Below the pieces are notes generated by a model. The model did not search any database and had not been told where the DNA came from. It saw nothing but the letters and a program-made list of their open reading frames with translations. This document shows positions 1-8,455 of a DNA stretch of 64,000 bases, piece by piece. Both the position numbers and the translations under genes were made by a program. The stretch is from Bacillus sp. MUM 116 (lineage in GTDB: Bacteria > Bacillota > Bacilli > Bacillales > Cytobacillaceae), in assembly GCF_001866655.1 (NCBI RefSeq), contig NZ_MLYR01000002.1:1-64000 (forward strand), written 5' to 3'. Numbering within the stretch: position 1 is the stretch's first letter; every line of letters begins with the position of its first letter.

Positions 1-14
1 TGTATAGGATACTA

Positions 15-78
15 TGGCGGGACTGCCAAGGAATCGAACCTAGCAGAGACTACACGAGCCTCTCAAACAGTTTTGAAG
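15..78 (-). pseudogene. 3' half of a selenocysteine tRNA (remnant, copy 1)
   Basis: Read on the minus strand, the sequence runs from an anticodon loop containing TCA (74-76) through a long variable arm, a T arm with GGTTCGATTCC and an acceptor 3' strand GCAGTCCC, to a G discriminator and CCA (15-17). This is the layout of a tRNA-Sec 3' half. Nothing upstream (79-140) resembles the 5' half, and the T stem has a mismatch, so it is not a functional tRNA. It fits the crossover remnant left when an integrative element uses selC as attachment site. A second copy lies at 2617-2680 in the same orientation. Confidence 0.6.
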
Positions 79-566
79 TTAGAGTGAAGGTATCTTTTTT
101 GATTACATTTAGTTTTATATAATACCGTAAAGTCTTAAGTTATGGCGCTAAAAAGGAACAAAAAATAGACTGACTATATAAGTCAATCCAATGTGACGCA
201 AGGTGCTACCTCGGCGTCTACTATATATTATTCAAGTATTTGGACAAGCGTTACTCTATTTATTAAAATATGCACCCCCGAGGTTTTCAAGGCATGCGTC
301 AAGGCAGGTAATGGAACAATTGGTCATAAGTAACAATGTTTGCTGTTGAAGCCGCAGAAAGTGGTTTTAAAAGTAAATTAATGCGATGGAAAACAAAACA
401 GAAACAGCCAATTATACTATTGCTTGTGTCATTTAATTTATTTCTTGGAAAAAACTATACCATATTAGCATTAGTTTTGACATACATGGAATGAATTTTA
501 TACCTGCCAATTGCTAATAATACTGATATGAAGGTTTTACACCTCTCGTATACTTAAAGGGTTTGG
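79..566. other. Mostly empty region with one short open frame
   Basis: No recognisable gene. A 51-codon frame on the plus strand at about 338-493 begins MFAVEAAESGF and has one hydrophobic stretch. It continues as open sequence after its stop, which suggests the end of a decayed membrane-protein gene, but I cannot name the family. The plus-strand terminator at 567-600 follows it. Confidence 0.25.
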
Positions 567-600
567 GCATTGACGTTTAAAAGTTGTCAATGCTTTTTTT
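567..600 (+). terminator. Rho-independent terminator
   Basis: GCATTGAC and GTCAATGC form an 8-bp stem around an 11-nt loop, followed by seven T residues on the plus strand. No intact gene remains upstream, so it probably served the decayed sequence at 338-540. Confidence 0.6.
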
Positions 601-757
601 GTTTCGTCACACATAGAGTATTAAAATGGATGCAATTATTGAAGAAGTGGCGCTATTAAAAGTAATTCCAAACAGTAATCCAAACTAATCGAGTACCGAG
701 GGAGAGAAATATCTCCCTCTTTACGAACCAATATTGTTATAGCTTTTAGACTGACCC

Positions 758-1231
758 TTATTCCACTTTCTCGAGGGGATGTGCAAAAATACCCAGTTCT
801 TGTTCGATATATTTATGTCTGCGTATGGACACTTTCTTGTCCATAGATTCATGATTAGCTTACAATAGTCGATCTATATATTCCACATACACATGATCCT
901 GATAGGGGTCCTTTTCAAGGCTCTTCTCATAGTATTTCATTCCATTGATGTAATCCTTGCAATCCCAATAATACCTTGCAAGTTCTATCAAAATATTCAG
1001 AAAGGTATGACGTAGCTGTTCTCGTTCCGTTTCAAGATAGCTTTCATAGGAATACTCTTCAAAAAAATCTCCTCGGTATAGCGACTCTGCTTTAAGTAGA
1101 CTCTTGATACGATCCGATTGTGACACGTTGGTACTATCAGAAAGTACTTTGAGAAAATGATCAACATCGAGCATGATTTCTTGCGAACAAAACGTATAAT
1201 GCTCCCCCGACTGAATAAATAACAAGAACAT
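758..1231 (-). pseudogene. Fragment of a BTAD-containing transcriptional regulator
   Basis: The open part (860-1231) encodes a bacterial transcriptional activator domain: helical TPR-like sequence with LYRGDFFEEY, a W/Y-rich middle and YYEKSLEKDPYQDHVY. The frame stops after YIDRLL, but the typical end of this domain (KYIEQELGIFAHPLEKVE) continues in another frame to a stop at 758-760. The gene therefore has a frameshift and lacks any N-terminal DNA-binding or receiver part. Such domains normally sit at the C terminus of SARP-like or response-regulator proteins. It lies between the two tRNA-Sec remnants. Confidence 0.6.
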
Positions 1232-1244
1232 GATAAAAAACTAC

Positions 1245-1718
1245 ATGTCTGTCCAATTGAAGAATGGGTTACAGTCCCGACAAGCAACAGCTTTTTATCA
1301 ATTTGAAAACCTTACTTAAAGAAAAGCCCCATTATGTGGTGGAATATGTGGATGCTAAACAAGATATCCCTCTTCCATCACCTTAAATAATTATGTAAGA
1401 GATTTTCGTGACTTCTTTAATTGGCTTATAACGGAAGGAATTGTGAAGTGTAATCGAATTAAGTATATTCCCCCAGATGTACTATCTTCAATCACATTAG
1501 TTCAAGCAAGGAGTTACTTTAAATATATAGCGAGGAAAAAATTTAAAATATCAGACGATGAAACAAAAACAAATTAATCCTAAGACAGTAAATCGTTATA
1601 AATCCTCCCTCCGGTCCTTGTTTAATTACATGACTATAGAAGCGGAATTAGAAAATAACGAGCCTTATATCCATCTTAATATAATCTCATTGAAAAATTC
1701 GCATATCACTATCCATTA
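1245..1718 (+). pseudogene. XerS-like tyrosine recombinase, N-terminal remnant
   Basis: Pieces in three frames join to a SAM-like core-binding domain: FENLLKEKPHYVVEYVD, then NNYVRDFRDFFNWLITEG, then IPPDVLSSITLVQA, then PKTVNRYKSSLRSLFNYM and ENNEPYIH. This order and wording match the N-terminal half of XerS-type recombinases. Frameshifts occur near 1311, 1383 and 1575, and the catalytic domain is absent. Its position between two tRNA-Sec 3' halves suggests it belonged to the integrated element, although XerS itself is normally a housekeeping dimer-resolution enzyme. That role is inference. Confidence 0.6.
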
Positions 1719-1919
1719 AAAATAAATCAGTATTGTTTCTTTCTTCAAGTTGTTCAATCAAACTGTCAATAATGTCAGTATTTTCATAATCAACTTCTCT
1801 TAGCAATTCTTAGGTGTTGTCTGCATTTACAAATTGCAATTTGTAAAAATTAAAGCACCTCCCAAATTAGTTACACCCAAATCATAACTTATTTAGGGAA
1901 TATTTATTGGAAAAATTAT

Positions 1920-1947
1920 GAAAAAAAGAGTGACGATTTAGCCACTC
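1920..1947 (-). terminator. Terminator of the Spo0E-like gene
   Basis: On the minus strand GAGTG and CACTC pair around a 10-nt loop and are followed by a run of T residues. It starts 25 bp after the stop of the Spo0E-like gene. Closely similar hairpins occur at 2415-2445 and about 7146-7178, so it may be a small repeated terminator type. Confidence 0.55.
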
Positions 1948-1971
1948 CATATTAAAATGAAACATTAATTT

Positions 1972-2241
1972 TCATACTGGAGGATAGGAAAAAATAGAAC
2001 CGTAACTTATACGTAAAGATTTAAAAATAGATTTTTGTAGAAATATTAAAAATTCATGGTATACATCCAAAGAATCGGTTTGTTTTGTTTCAATTAATAC
2101 ATAATTATAATCGTTAAGTAGCTTATCAAGTTCTTGGCTACATTTGATTGTTTCATGACATGACAATCCTTTATCCATTCCTAACTTAATCATTTCTTCT
2201 CTTTTCCTGCTTATTGCAACTTCCAAATCTACTTGTTTCAT
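1972..2241 (-). CDS. Spo0E-family aspartyl-phosphate phosphatase
   Basis: The 89-residue protein has the short helical-hairpin form of Spo0E-like phosphatases: an N-terminal helix (EVAISRKREEMIKLG), a turn (KGLSCHETIK) and the signature SQELDKLLNDY at about residues 34-44. Proteins of this family dephosphorylate Spo0A~P and hold back sporulation. The C-terminal 35 residues run beyond the usual core and carry no recognised motif. The start is supported by AGAGGTG about 8 nt upstream. It is monocistronic with its own terminator at 1920-1947. Family assignment is firm; its in vivo target is inferred. Confidence 0.8.
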   Translation of the reverse strand: MKQVDLEVAISRKREEMIKLGMDKGLSCHETIKCSQELDKLLNDYNYVLIETKQTDSLDVYHEFLIFLQKSIFKSLRISYGSIFSYPPV

Positions 2242-2414
2242 TATGGACTCACACCTCTAAAAATTATTATTACTGTGCATATCTGCAAATCTTATGAGGC
2301 ATCTTGTATACGATTTACATTTTAACATTTTTCGACCTAAGATATATAGATGACTTAAGATATATTGATTCGGGAAATTCAGACAAAAACAGACAAATGT
2401 GAGTATAATTTGGA

Positions 2415-2445
2415 TAAAAAAAGGGTGACATTTTCAGCCACTCTC
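2415..2445. other. Terminator-like hairpin in otherwise empty stretch (2242-2616)
   Basis: The sequence resembles the hairpin at 1920-1947: A-rich tract, GGGTGAC, six bases, then a CCACTC arm. The rest of 2242-2616 is AT-rich and shows no gene, tRNA or clear promoter to me. Confidence 0.35.
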
Positions 2446-2616
2446 TATTACCGTATATGCAAAAAGAAGCTGCTAACCAATTTGAGCAACTTAATAGTAA
2501 GTATTATTTATTTTTAAATTAATCTTTGTGACCAAAAGTGAAATTTTTTTATTTGAGTTCGCTATCTTCCATTTTAATCTCAAAAAAAACCCTCAGAAAG
2601 CCTTATATATCAAGGT

Positions 2617-2680
2617 TGGCGGGACTCCGTGGGAATCGAACCCACTAGACCTGGCACGCAGGCCCCAAGCAGTTTTGAAG
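2617..2680 (-). pseudogene. 3' half of a selenocysteine tRNA (remnant, copy 2)
   Basis: On the minus strand: anticodon loop ACTTCAAAA (TCA at 2676-2678), long variable arm in which GGCCTG faces CAGGTC, a perfect 5-bp T stem GTGGG/CCCAC around TTCGATT, acceptor 3' strand GGAGTCCC, G and CCA. This copy is better preserved than the one at 15-78. Upstream sequence (2681-2740) does not supply a D arm or acceptor 5' strand, so it is a half tRNA cut exactly in the anticodon loop, as left by site-specific integration into selC. Confidence 0.7.
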
Positions 2681-2981
2681 TTCTATACAGTATGTATTTT
2701 CTAGTATCACTAAGTCCCATAAAGTGCTATAGAACTGGACCTCTTTATTTGTTCCAAGCAAACGAATTTTCATAGTAGTAGCTTCCCTCATTATCCCTTA
2801 CCTATTTAGATACAGGATCCTCCTCTTGTTTAAAATATCACCTATTAGGAGGAAGTTTCGTAAGTACATTTAAGGAAAGCGCAATTTTTAACCTCAAAGA
2901 AACCTACTTCATAATTAACAAAAAGGCAAAAATTTAAAGCCAATAGAATGTGAGTAATCGAAAATTTTTAAATAATTTTAG

Positions 2982-3023
2982 CTATTTTTATATTATCTTT
3001 ACCTATTTTTATACTATCTTTAC
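2982..3023. repeat. Tandem duplication of a 21-bp unit
   Basis: Two adjacent 21-bp units differ at one position (CTATTTTTATATTATCTTT and CTATTTTTATACTATCTTT, each ending AC). They lie about 250 bp upstream of the sugar ABC operon. The rest of 2681-3270 is AT-rich without a gene; the operon promoter must lie here but I cannot place it with confidence. Confidence 0.6.
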
Positions 3024-3270
3024 ATTATTATGAATATTTAGAATAATTTGTTGATTTATAAAATTGTATTTAATATTATTGAAATGATTTATGAAAGGGC
3101 TGTCATTGTTGTCTAATCTTTATGGGTATTCAGACATCAATGATATCCTGATTAAATTAGTTCAATAGAATGAGGTGATTAGAAAATATCAATTTTAAGT
3201 AGGTTATAACATCTCATGCAATCAGGTGGGACATGGTAACAACTATATTGTGCTTTTAGGGGGGATTTAG

Positions 3271-4599
3271 ATGAGAAGTAGGAAAAAGTATTTTGCATTA
3301 TTTTTCTCCATTTGCCTATTACTTGCTATTGTTGTAGGTTGCAGCAAGGCATCAAGTACAGAGTCGAATGGTAATGGGAAAGATTCGGATGGAAAGGTTA
3401 CCTTAAAAATGATCGAGAGCCTTTCAAGCCCGGCAAGAACGGCATTGCTCAACGAATTAATAGACAAGTTTGAAGCTGCGAATCCGAATATCAAAGTAGA
3501 ATTGATCTCACCACCTTTTAATGGTGCGGACCAAAAAATTACCCAAATGCTAATGGCTAAAGAGGCGTTGGATGTTGTAGAAGTCCGCGAATTCAATGCC
3601 AAACAATTTGCCATGAATGGTTTCATCGAAGATTTGAAGCCTTACACGGAGAAATGGAAAAACTACGATTCCTTGAACGATATTGCCAAAAAGCGTGCCA
3701 ATTGGGTGAATAATACTCCATACTACATACCTAACGGTTTGTATCAGCGTGTCTTATTTTACCGTACCGATTGGTTTAAAGAAGCAGGACTAGAGGTACC
3801 TAAAACATGGGAAGAATTCTATGAAGCAGCAAAGAAATTAACAGATCCGGCTAAGAATCGCTATGGATATAGTTTTCGTGGAGGCCCGACCGGATGGGAT
3901 TACGCTCTAATTACGATGTGGGCTTACAATGGTAAAGAGGTTAATCCAGATAATGCATTTTACTTAGGGAATAGTAAGACTCTATTCTCCTCACCTGAAT
4001 CGTTGGAAGCGTTAAATTTTTATAAAAAGGTTTATAAGGAAGTTTCTCCACCAGATTCGATCAGCTGGGGCTACCCAGAAATGGTGCAAGGATTTGTTTC
4101 AGGAAGCACCGCGATGTTGATCCAGGATGCGGAAGTCATCGATGCCGCGAAGGAAAAACTAAAAGATGGAACATGGGCAACGGCACCTCTGCCGATTGGA
4201 CCATCTGGTGAAGCCCCGCAAGTAATCAGCGGGCCTGGCTGGGGGATGACCGCATACTCTAAGCATAAAGAAGAAGCATGGAAGCTTATTGAGTTTCTAA
4301 GTGATCCGGAACAGAGCAATGATTATACAAAAAGGAGTTCTGTAATTCCGGTTCATAAGAGTGCTTATGATGATGAATTTTATAAAACCGGTTATTTTAA
4401 ACCTTACGGAGATATGAACGCACAACCGGATATATTCCCTGATGTGACAAGACCAATCGATTTCAAGGGATGGGGTGCGTGGCAGTCAGCCGCTGACCAA
4501 GATCTTCAGGCCTTCTTATCCGGAAATACATCGGCTAAAGATCTCTTGAAAAAATGGGACGAATATTGGACTAAAGAAAAAGCGGAAAACAAAAAGTAG
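3271..4599 (+). CDS. Extracellular sugar-binding lipoprotein of a CUT1 ABC importer
   Basis: A 442-residue family 1 solute-binding protein. It starts with a lipoprotein signal peptide (basic MRSRKKY, hydrophobic core, lipobox IVVGC), so it should be lipid-anchored outside the membrane. The mature part shows family features: LNELIDKFEAANPNIKVEL near the start, then the hinge and late stretch ISGPGWGMTAYSKHKEEAWK. The start is set by AGGGGGG 6 nt upstream. It is first in an operon with two permeases and no ATPase, as usual for CUT1 systems that share an MsmK/MsmX-type ATPase. The sugar cannot be read from the sequence. Confidence 0.9.
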   Translation: MRSRKKYFALFFSICLLLAIVVGCSKASSTESNGNGKDSDGKVTLKMIESLSSPARTALLNELIDKFEAANPNIKVELISPPFNGADQKITQMLMAKEALDVVEVREFNAKQFAMNGFIEDLKPYTEKWKNYDSLNDIAKKRANWVNNTPYYIPNGLYQRVLFYRTDWFKEAGLEVPKTWEEFYEAAKKLTDPAKNRYGYSFRGGPTGWDYALITMWAYNGKEVNPDNAFYLGNSKTLFSSPESLEALNFYKKVYKEVSPPDSISWGYPEMVQGFVSGSTAMLIQDAEVIDAAKEKLKDGTWATAPLPIGPSGEAPQVISGPGWGMTAYSKHKEEAWKLIEFLSDPEQSNDYTKRSSVIPVHKSAYDDEFYKTGYFKPYGDMNAQPDIFPDVTRPIDFKGWGAWQSAADQDLQAFLSGNTSAKDLLKKWDEYWTKEKAENKK

Positions 4600-4667
4600 T
4601 TTGGCAATGGAAATGGATAGCGAAAGCTATCCATTTCTCCCTGTTACTATATTAAGGAGGAAATCAG

Positions 4668-5618
4668 TTGAAAATGGAGAAGCAGATTTTACATACGAGC
4701 AATCCAGGAGCTCAGCTTGGGAAAGCCCCCTTTCGTTTCTCAAAAGAAGGGATTTTTATTCTTCTTTGTCTAGCGCCTGCGATTGTTCTAGTAACGGTAT
4801 TTGTATATTATCCCATCATTAGGGGATCAATTATGGCTTTTCAGAATTACACCCTCTTCGACCTAATGAATATTCATTTTATTGGATTGGATAATTTTAA
4901 AGCTGTTATTTCAAGTCCTAACTTTGCCACCATTGTTAAGAACAGTGTGTATTGGGTTTTTATCTCATTATTTTTTCAATTGCTCCTTGGCTTTGCGCTT
5001 GCCCTATGCATGAGGAAACACTTCAAAGGAAGAGGAATATATCAGGGTCTTGTCTTCTTTCCATGGGCGATGTCGGGATTCTTGATTGGGCTAATATGGC
5101 GATGGATGTTTAACGGGCAATTTGGAGTCATTAATGATCTTCTTCACAAAACAGGGTTGATTGATGCACCTATTGCGTTTTTGGCGGAAGCCAAGTGGGC
5201 GATGGCTTCTGTTATTATCGCGAATATTTGGTATGGAGTAGCGTTCTTTGCCATCATGATTTTGGCAGCGCTTCAATCAATACCTGACGAGTTGTATGAA
5301 GCGGCTGAAATAGATGGGGCAAACAAGCTTCATCAGCTTTTCTATATTACCTTGCCTTATATTTTACCTACCCTCTTTATTACCGTTCTCTTGAGAGTAA
5401 TTTGGATTCTCAACTTCCCGGATATTATCTATTCCATGACAAATGGGGGTCCGGCTGGTGCAACGCATATTCTCTCTACATACCTGATTGATAAGGTTAT
5501 GTTTGAACAGAACTATGGACAAGCCTCTGCAGTAGGTCTTATCATCGTTGTCATCCTTCTTTCTTTCATGGTGTTTTTCATAAAAGCTTCAAAATTTGAA
5601 AAGAAAGGTGATTTTTAA
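4668..5618 (+). CDS. Sugar ABC transporter permease (MalF/UgpA-like)
   Basis: A 316-residue inner-membrane protein with six expected membrane helices and the binding-protein-dependent permease loop (EAA motif) YEAAEIDGANKLHQLFYI at about residue 207, which contacts the ATPase. A UUG start at 4668 is preferred because AGGAGG lies 7 nt upstream; an in-frame AUG follows at 4674. It lies 68 bp after the binding-protein gene and its stop overlaps the start of the second permease (TAATG), indicating translational coupling. Confidence 0.9.
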   Translation: MKMEKQILHTSNPGAQLGKAPFRFSKEGIFILLCLAPAIVLVTVFVYYPIIRGSIMAFQNYTLFDLMNIHFIGLDNFKAVISSPNFATIVKNSVYWVFISLFFQLLLGFALALCMRKHFKGRGIYQGLVFFPWAMSGFLIGLIWRWMFNGQFGVINDLLHKTGLIDAPIAFLAEAKWAMASVIIANIWYGVAFFAIMILAALQSIPDELYEAAEIDGANKLHQLFYITLPYILPTLFITVLLRVIWILNFPDIIYSMTNGGPAGATHILSTYLIDKVMFEQNYGQASAVGLIIVVILLSFMVFFIKASKFEKKGDF

Positions 5619-6451
5619 TGACTAATGCTGGAGTTTGGCTTCGTACTCTGAAAGTAGGTTTTTTAAGCATTTTTTTGGCCATCACCATTTTTCCTTTGTA
5701 TTGGATCATTATTACTTCCTTTAAAACACAGAAGGACATTTTTTCTCAGCCGATTCAATACTGGCCAAAAGATTTCACACTGGATAATTATATTCAAATA
5801 TTTAAAATCTCTCATTTTCAAACATATATTTTTAACAGCTTTTTGGTTTCCATCGTTGCTTCCTTTATTGTATTGATAATTTCTTTGCTTGGGGGATATG
5901 TCCTTGCAAGATTCAAATTCAAAGGGAAAGGACAGGTGATTGGCGGCTTCCTCATGACTCAAATGGTCCCTATTTTCATTGGTATGGCTCCGTTATATAT
6001 GATGATGTCAAATATGCAGCTTATTAATCATTTGTTTTCCTTAATGCTGATCTATACGGTTATGTTGATTCCTTTCTGCACAATTATTATGGTTGGGTTT
6101 TTCCAGAGAATTCCTGCCACATTGGAAGAAGCTGCAATGATTGATGGATGCTCAAGAATAAGCGCTTTATTTAAGGTCATTGTTCCTGTATTGCTGCCAG
6201 GAATTATGGCCACCTTTATATTTGCGTTTGTTCAGTGCTGGAACGAGCTTATTATGGCGGTCATGTTTATTGATGAGGAATCGGTCAAAACCATTCCGGT
6301 GGCGATGAATTCTTTTATAAAAAAATATGATATTGAATGGGGAGCAATGTCAGCTGGAACGGTACTATCGGTTATTCCTACCATGATCTTGTTTGCTTTC
6401 TGTCAAAAGTACCTCGTAAATGGTCTGACGCAAGGTGCGGTGAAAGGGTAA
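5618..6451 (+). CDS. Sugar ABC transporter permease (MalG/UgpE-like)
   Basis: The 277-residue partner permease has six hydrophobic segments and the EAA loop LEEAAMIDGCSRISALFKVI at about residue 168. The N-terminal FPLYWIIITSFK and C-terminal QKYLVNGLTQGAVKG are typical of CUT1 MalG-like subunits. It overlaps the upstream permease by one base. With the binding protein it forms a complete importer apart from the ATPase. Downstream, a fourth gene with a good ribosome binding site is cut short at 6480. Confidence 0.9.
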   Translation: MTNAGVWLRTLKVGFLSIFLAITIFPLYWIIITSFKTQKDIFSQPIQYWPKDFTLDNYIQIFKISHFQTYIFNSFLVSIVASFIVLIISLLGGYVLARFKFKGKGQVIGGFLMTQMVPIFIGMAPLYMMMSNMQLINHLFSLMLIYTVMLIPFCTIIMVGFFQRIPATLEEAAMIDGCSRISALFKVIVPVLLPGIMATFIFAFVQCWNELIMAVMFIDEESVKTIPVAMNSFIKKYDIEWGAMSAGTVLSVIPTMILFAFCQKYLVNGLTQGAVKG

Positions 6452-6479
6452 ATCTATCAATTTCTTTGGAGGAAATAAT

Positions 6480-6509
6480 ATGAAAGTAGATATACGGGGC
6501 CTGCCCTAA
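6480..6509 (+). pseudogene. Truncated fourth gene of the sugar operon
   Basis: A strong ribosome binding site (GGAGG, 7 nt spacing) precedes ATG and nine codons (MKVDIRGLP) followed by a stop. The sequence at the stop, CCTGCCCTAA, resembles the left end of the dispersed repeat found throughout this window, and a right-end-like piece (GCACCCGATAGCTTAA) lies at about 6707-6722. The simplest reading is that a repeat element or a deletion with a breakpoint in one removed the rest. The original product is unknown; sugar-processing genes are common at this place. Confidence 0.45.
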
Positions 6510-6645
6510 ATGGAACAGGAGTCTACGGAATTTAGATGTCAACCATACAGGCCGTGGTTATCGTGCCATTTAGTGCCAAAGCGACACGTACAGAATGACA
6601 GAAAGACTTCAAGACTTAAATTGTAAAAAGCCATAAAAAAATAGG

Positions 6646-6685
6646 GGGTGATACATATTAGTCATGTTTATAATATGTATCACCC
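6646..6685. terminator. Long AT-rich hairpin, probable bidirectional terminator
   Basis: GGGTGATACATATTA pairs with TAATATGTATCACCC, a perfect 15-bp stem with a 10-nt loop. A runs on the left and TCTTA on the right make it a plausible terminator for the sugar operon or for minus-strand transcription. Confidence 0.5.
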
Positions 6686-6766
6686 TCTTACTTCTTGTTC
6701 AACAATCGCACCCGATAGCTTAATAACATCCTTTGAACCGAAAAGGGAAAATCCCTTCTATATTTT

Positions 6767-6799
6767 AGAAAAAGCCCCTTAACATTGGGGTCTTTTTCT
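6767..6799. terminator. Bidirectional terminator between sugar operon and Cys-rich gene
   Basis: AGAAAAAGCCCC and GGGGTCTTTTTCT form a stem with A and U tracts on both sides. It lies 16 bp beyond the stop of the minus-strand Cys-rich gene and can stop transcription from either direction. Confidence 0.7.
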
Positions 6800-6814
6800 T
6801 GGGACACTTCCTAT

Positions 6815-7030
6815 TCAGCACCTGCAGGGTTTGTTTTTAAATCCCTGACCAGGTCTACATCTTGCAATACAGATAGATTGTTCACTAGAACATTTTCGAA
6901 GGCATACAATATCCTTGTCACGTTCACAAATAGCAGCACATTGACGAAATTGGGAAACGCAATTTCGAACACATTCTTCAGGATCAATTCGATTCTGACG
7001 ATTACGCATGTATTGTTCATATGTTCTCAT
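6815..7030 (-). CDS. Small cysteine-rich protein
   Basis: A 71-residue basic/acidic protein with ten cysteines concentrated in residues 20-71 (ECVRNC, QCAAIC, VCLRKC, ICIARC, PCRC). The spacing of paired cysteines suggests metal binding or disulfide cross-linking. There is no signal peptide. The start has AAGGGAGTG about 9 nt upstream, and a terminator follows at once. I do not recognise the family; a spore-coat or crust structural role is possible in this organism but not shown. Confidence 0.65.
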   Translation of the reverse strand: MRTYEQYMRNRQNRIDPEECVRNCVSQFRQCAAICERDKDIVCLRKCSSEQSICIARCRPGQGFKNKPCRC

Positions 7031-7202
7031 ATTATTATTTCACTCCCTTCTATTAAAATGTTATTCAAGATAAATAAGACTGCTTATACACCTGTACAAT
7101 CTTTTAAAAATATTTTAAAAAAACTTATAAATTATTCTTTACATACAAAAAGAGAGACTATTCAGCCACTCTCCACATTCCCCGAAAAACTTCTTCAACT
7201 AT

Positions 7203-7240
7203 CCTGCCCTTTTAGTTTAAGTGCAAACCTTCACATTCCC
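7203..7240 (+). repeat. Dispersed repeat, short form, at left edge of abrB duplication
   Basis: The left arm CCTGCCCTTTTAG runs straight into the right arm TTTAAGTGCAAACC and TTCACA. From here to about 7770 the sequence is nearly identical to 24811-25383, so this repeat marks the left breakpoint of the duplication. Confidence 0.65.
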
Positions 7241-7395
7241 TTACTGACTCATGAATAAATATATTTTTTCATCAAATTCTAATGTAATTTTAAATTTATA
7301 ATAATTGACGTAGGGTATTGTGAATTCGAAAGAAATTTGTCGAATAATAGTGAATTCCATAGAAATAGACCATAAACAGAGAGAGGCTTAAAGAA

Positions 7396-7680
7396 ATGAA
7401 ATCTACTGGTATTGTTCGTAAAGTTGATGAATTAGGACGCGTGGTTATTCCAATCGAATTAAGACGTACACTTGATATCGCTGAAAAAGATGCGCTCGAA
7501 ATTTATGTTGATGAAGACAAAATTATCTTAAAAAAATATAAACCAAATATGTCTTGTGCTATTACCGGTGAAGTTTCTGACGATAATTATCAGCTTGCCG
7601 GTGGAAAATTAATTCTTAGTCGTGAAGGCGCAGAGCACCTTTTGAAAGAAATTATGGCAAGCTTTGAATTAGCAAAATAA
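7396..7680 (+). CDS. abrB: Transition-state regulator AbrB (copy 1)
   Basis: A 94-residue protein with the AbrB N-terminal swapped-hairpin DNA-binding domain (STGIVRKVDELGRVVIPIEL, residues 3-22), the conserved Cys54 and the C-terminal multimerisation domain. AbrB is a tetrameric DNA-binding protein that represses post-exponential genes in Bacillus. GAGAGG lies upstream of the start. The gene, promoter region and terminator are repeated almost exactly at 24.8-25.4 kb; that copy differs by V16M and S53T. Promoter regions differ at one point: here TTGACG is followed closely by TAGGGTATTG, while copy 2 has extra bases. AbrB normally represses itself, so two copies may be co-regulated. Confidence 0.95.
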   Translation: MKSTGIVRKVDELGRVVIPIELRRTLDIAEKDALEIYVDEDKIILKKYKPNMSCAITGEVSDDNYQLAGGKLILSREGAEHLLKEIMASFELAK

Positions 7681-7693
7681 TATAGATTAAAAT

Positions 7694-7734
7694 AAAAAGG
7701 CTCTAGAATCTTTGATTCGAGAGCTTTTTGTTTT
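7694..7734 (+). terminator. abrB terminator
   Basis: GCTCTAGAATC pairs with GATTCGAGAGC around TTT, followed by TTTTTG. It is repeated unchanged after the second abrB (25311-25348). Confidence 0.85.
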
Positions 7735-7761
7735 ATAGGACATATATGGCCGTTCCTCAGC

Positions 7762-7860
7762 TAACCTGCCACTTTAGTTGAACAAAAAAGGGCTGCCGAA
7801 GTAGCCCCCTATTCTTCAACATAAGCACCCGATAGTTTAAGTGTAATACTTCACAATTTC
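7762..7860 (+). repeat. Dispersed repeat, full form, at right edge of abrB duplication
   Basis: Left arm AACCTGCCACTTTAGTTGAA, A-rich tract, hairpin GGGCTGCC-GAA-GTAGCCCC, right arm GCACCCGATAGTTTAAGT and end TTCACAATT. Similarity to the second abrB locus stops within its left arm at about 7770. Confidence 0.75.
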
Positions 7861-7984
7861 CTCCAGAATAAATAAAAAATAGTGATAAAAATGTCACAGG
7901 AAGGTGTATTATTCCTTAACGTCATCATTAGTTTAAATGGCTAATTTACCAATTAATAAAGGGTCCCCCTATTTAAACAAGAAC

Positions 7985-8430
7985 GTCTCCCCTTTTTCAT
8001 CAATTGCAGCTTAAAATCAAATCCAAAAGGAGTGAGACCGTGCTGAATATAATAGTTGTATCTCTTGAATGCCTCCTTCCATGAGACATCCTTCACCTTT
8101 TCTGTCCACCAAACTACATAAGAATGGTGTTTCTCTGGATATGGCTTGATCCATCTGCTTCTATCTCATATTGCTTACATATGCTGTCCTGAATAGGTAA
8201 AGCGATATATGGATTGAAGGCATCTCCATACTGTTAGTGTAAGAATAGAAGAACCATTTCTCTTTACGGTTTCTTCAGAGAAAAGGACTCTTTCAGGTGA
8301 AAATGCCTCTACAAGTCCTGATTTAGTTGCCTGACGATATACTTCATTTCCCACTTGGAAAAATTCACGAGAGGCAGGGAGATCATAGGGGTGGTATAGC
8401 CTAGAAAACTTTTCGTTAATTCCATTCTGC
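7985..8430 (-). pseudogene. Broken DUF3291-like gene
   Basis: Joined frames read LYHPYDLPASREFFQVGNE, then LTVWRCLQSIYRFTYSGQH, then WIKPYPEKHHSYVVWWTE, then FKRYNYYIQHGLTPFGFDF. The order of a W/Y-rich core, a P-Y-x-V-W-W strand and a closing HGLTPFGFDF is what I know from DUF3291 proteins. At least two frameshifts or stops interrupt it (near 8220 and 8185) and the N terminus is missing. It lies just downstream of the germinant-receptor operon. Family recall is moderate. Confidence 0.5.
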
Positions 8431-8455
8431 TTTTATTCATTTTAATAAATTGAAA

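Noticed and set aside
1-2680. Intact tRNA-Sec gene
   Set aside because: Neither copy has a 5' half, D arm or acceptor 5' strand in the adjacent sequence.
6785-7258. 157-codon plus-strand frame opposite the Cys-rich gene
   Set aside because: It lies antisense to the gene at 6815-7030, lacks a ribosome binding site and gives a protein without family features.
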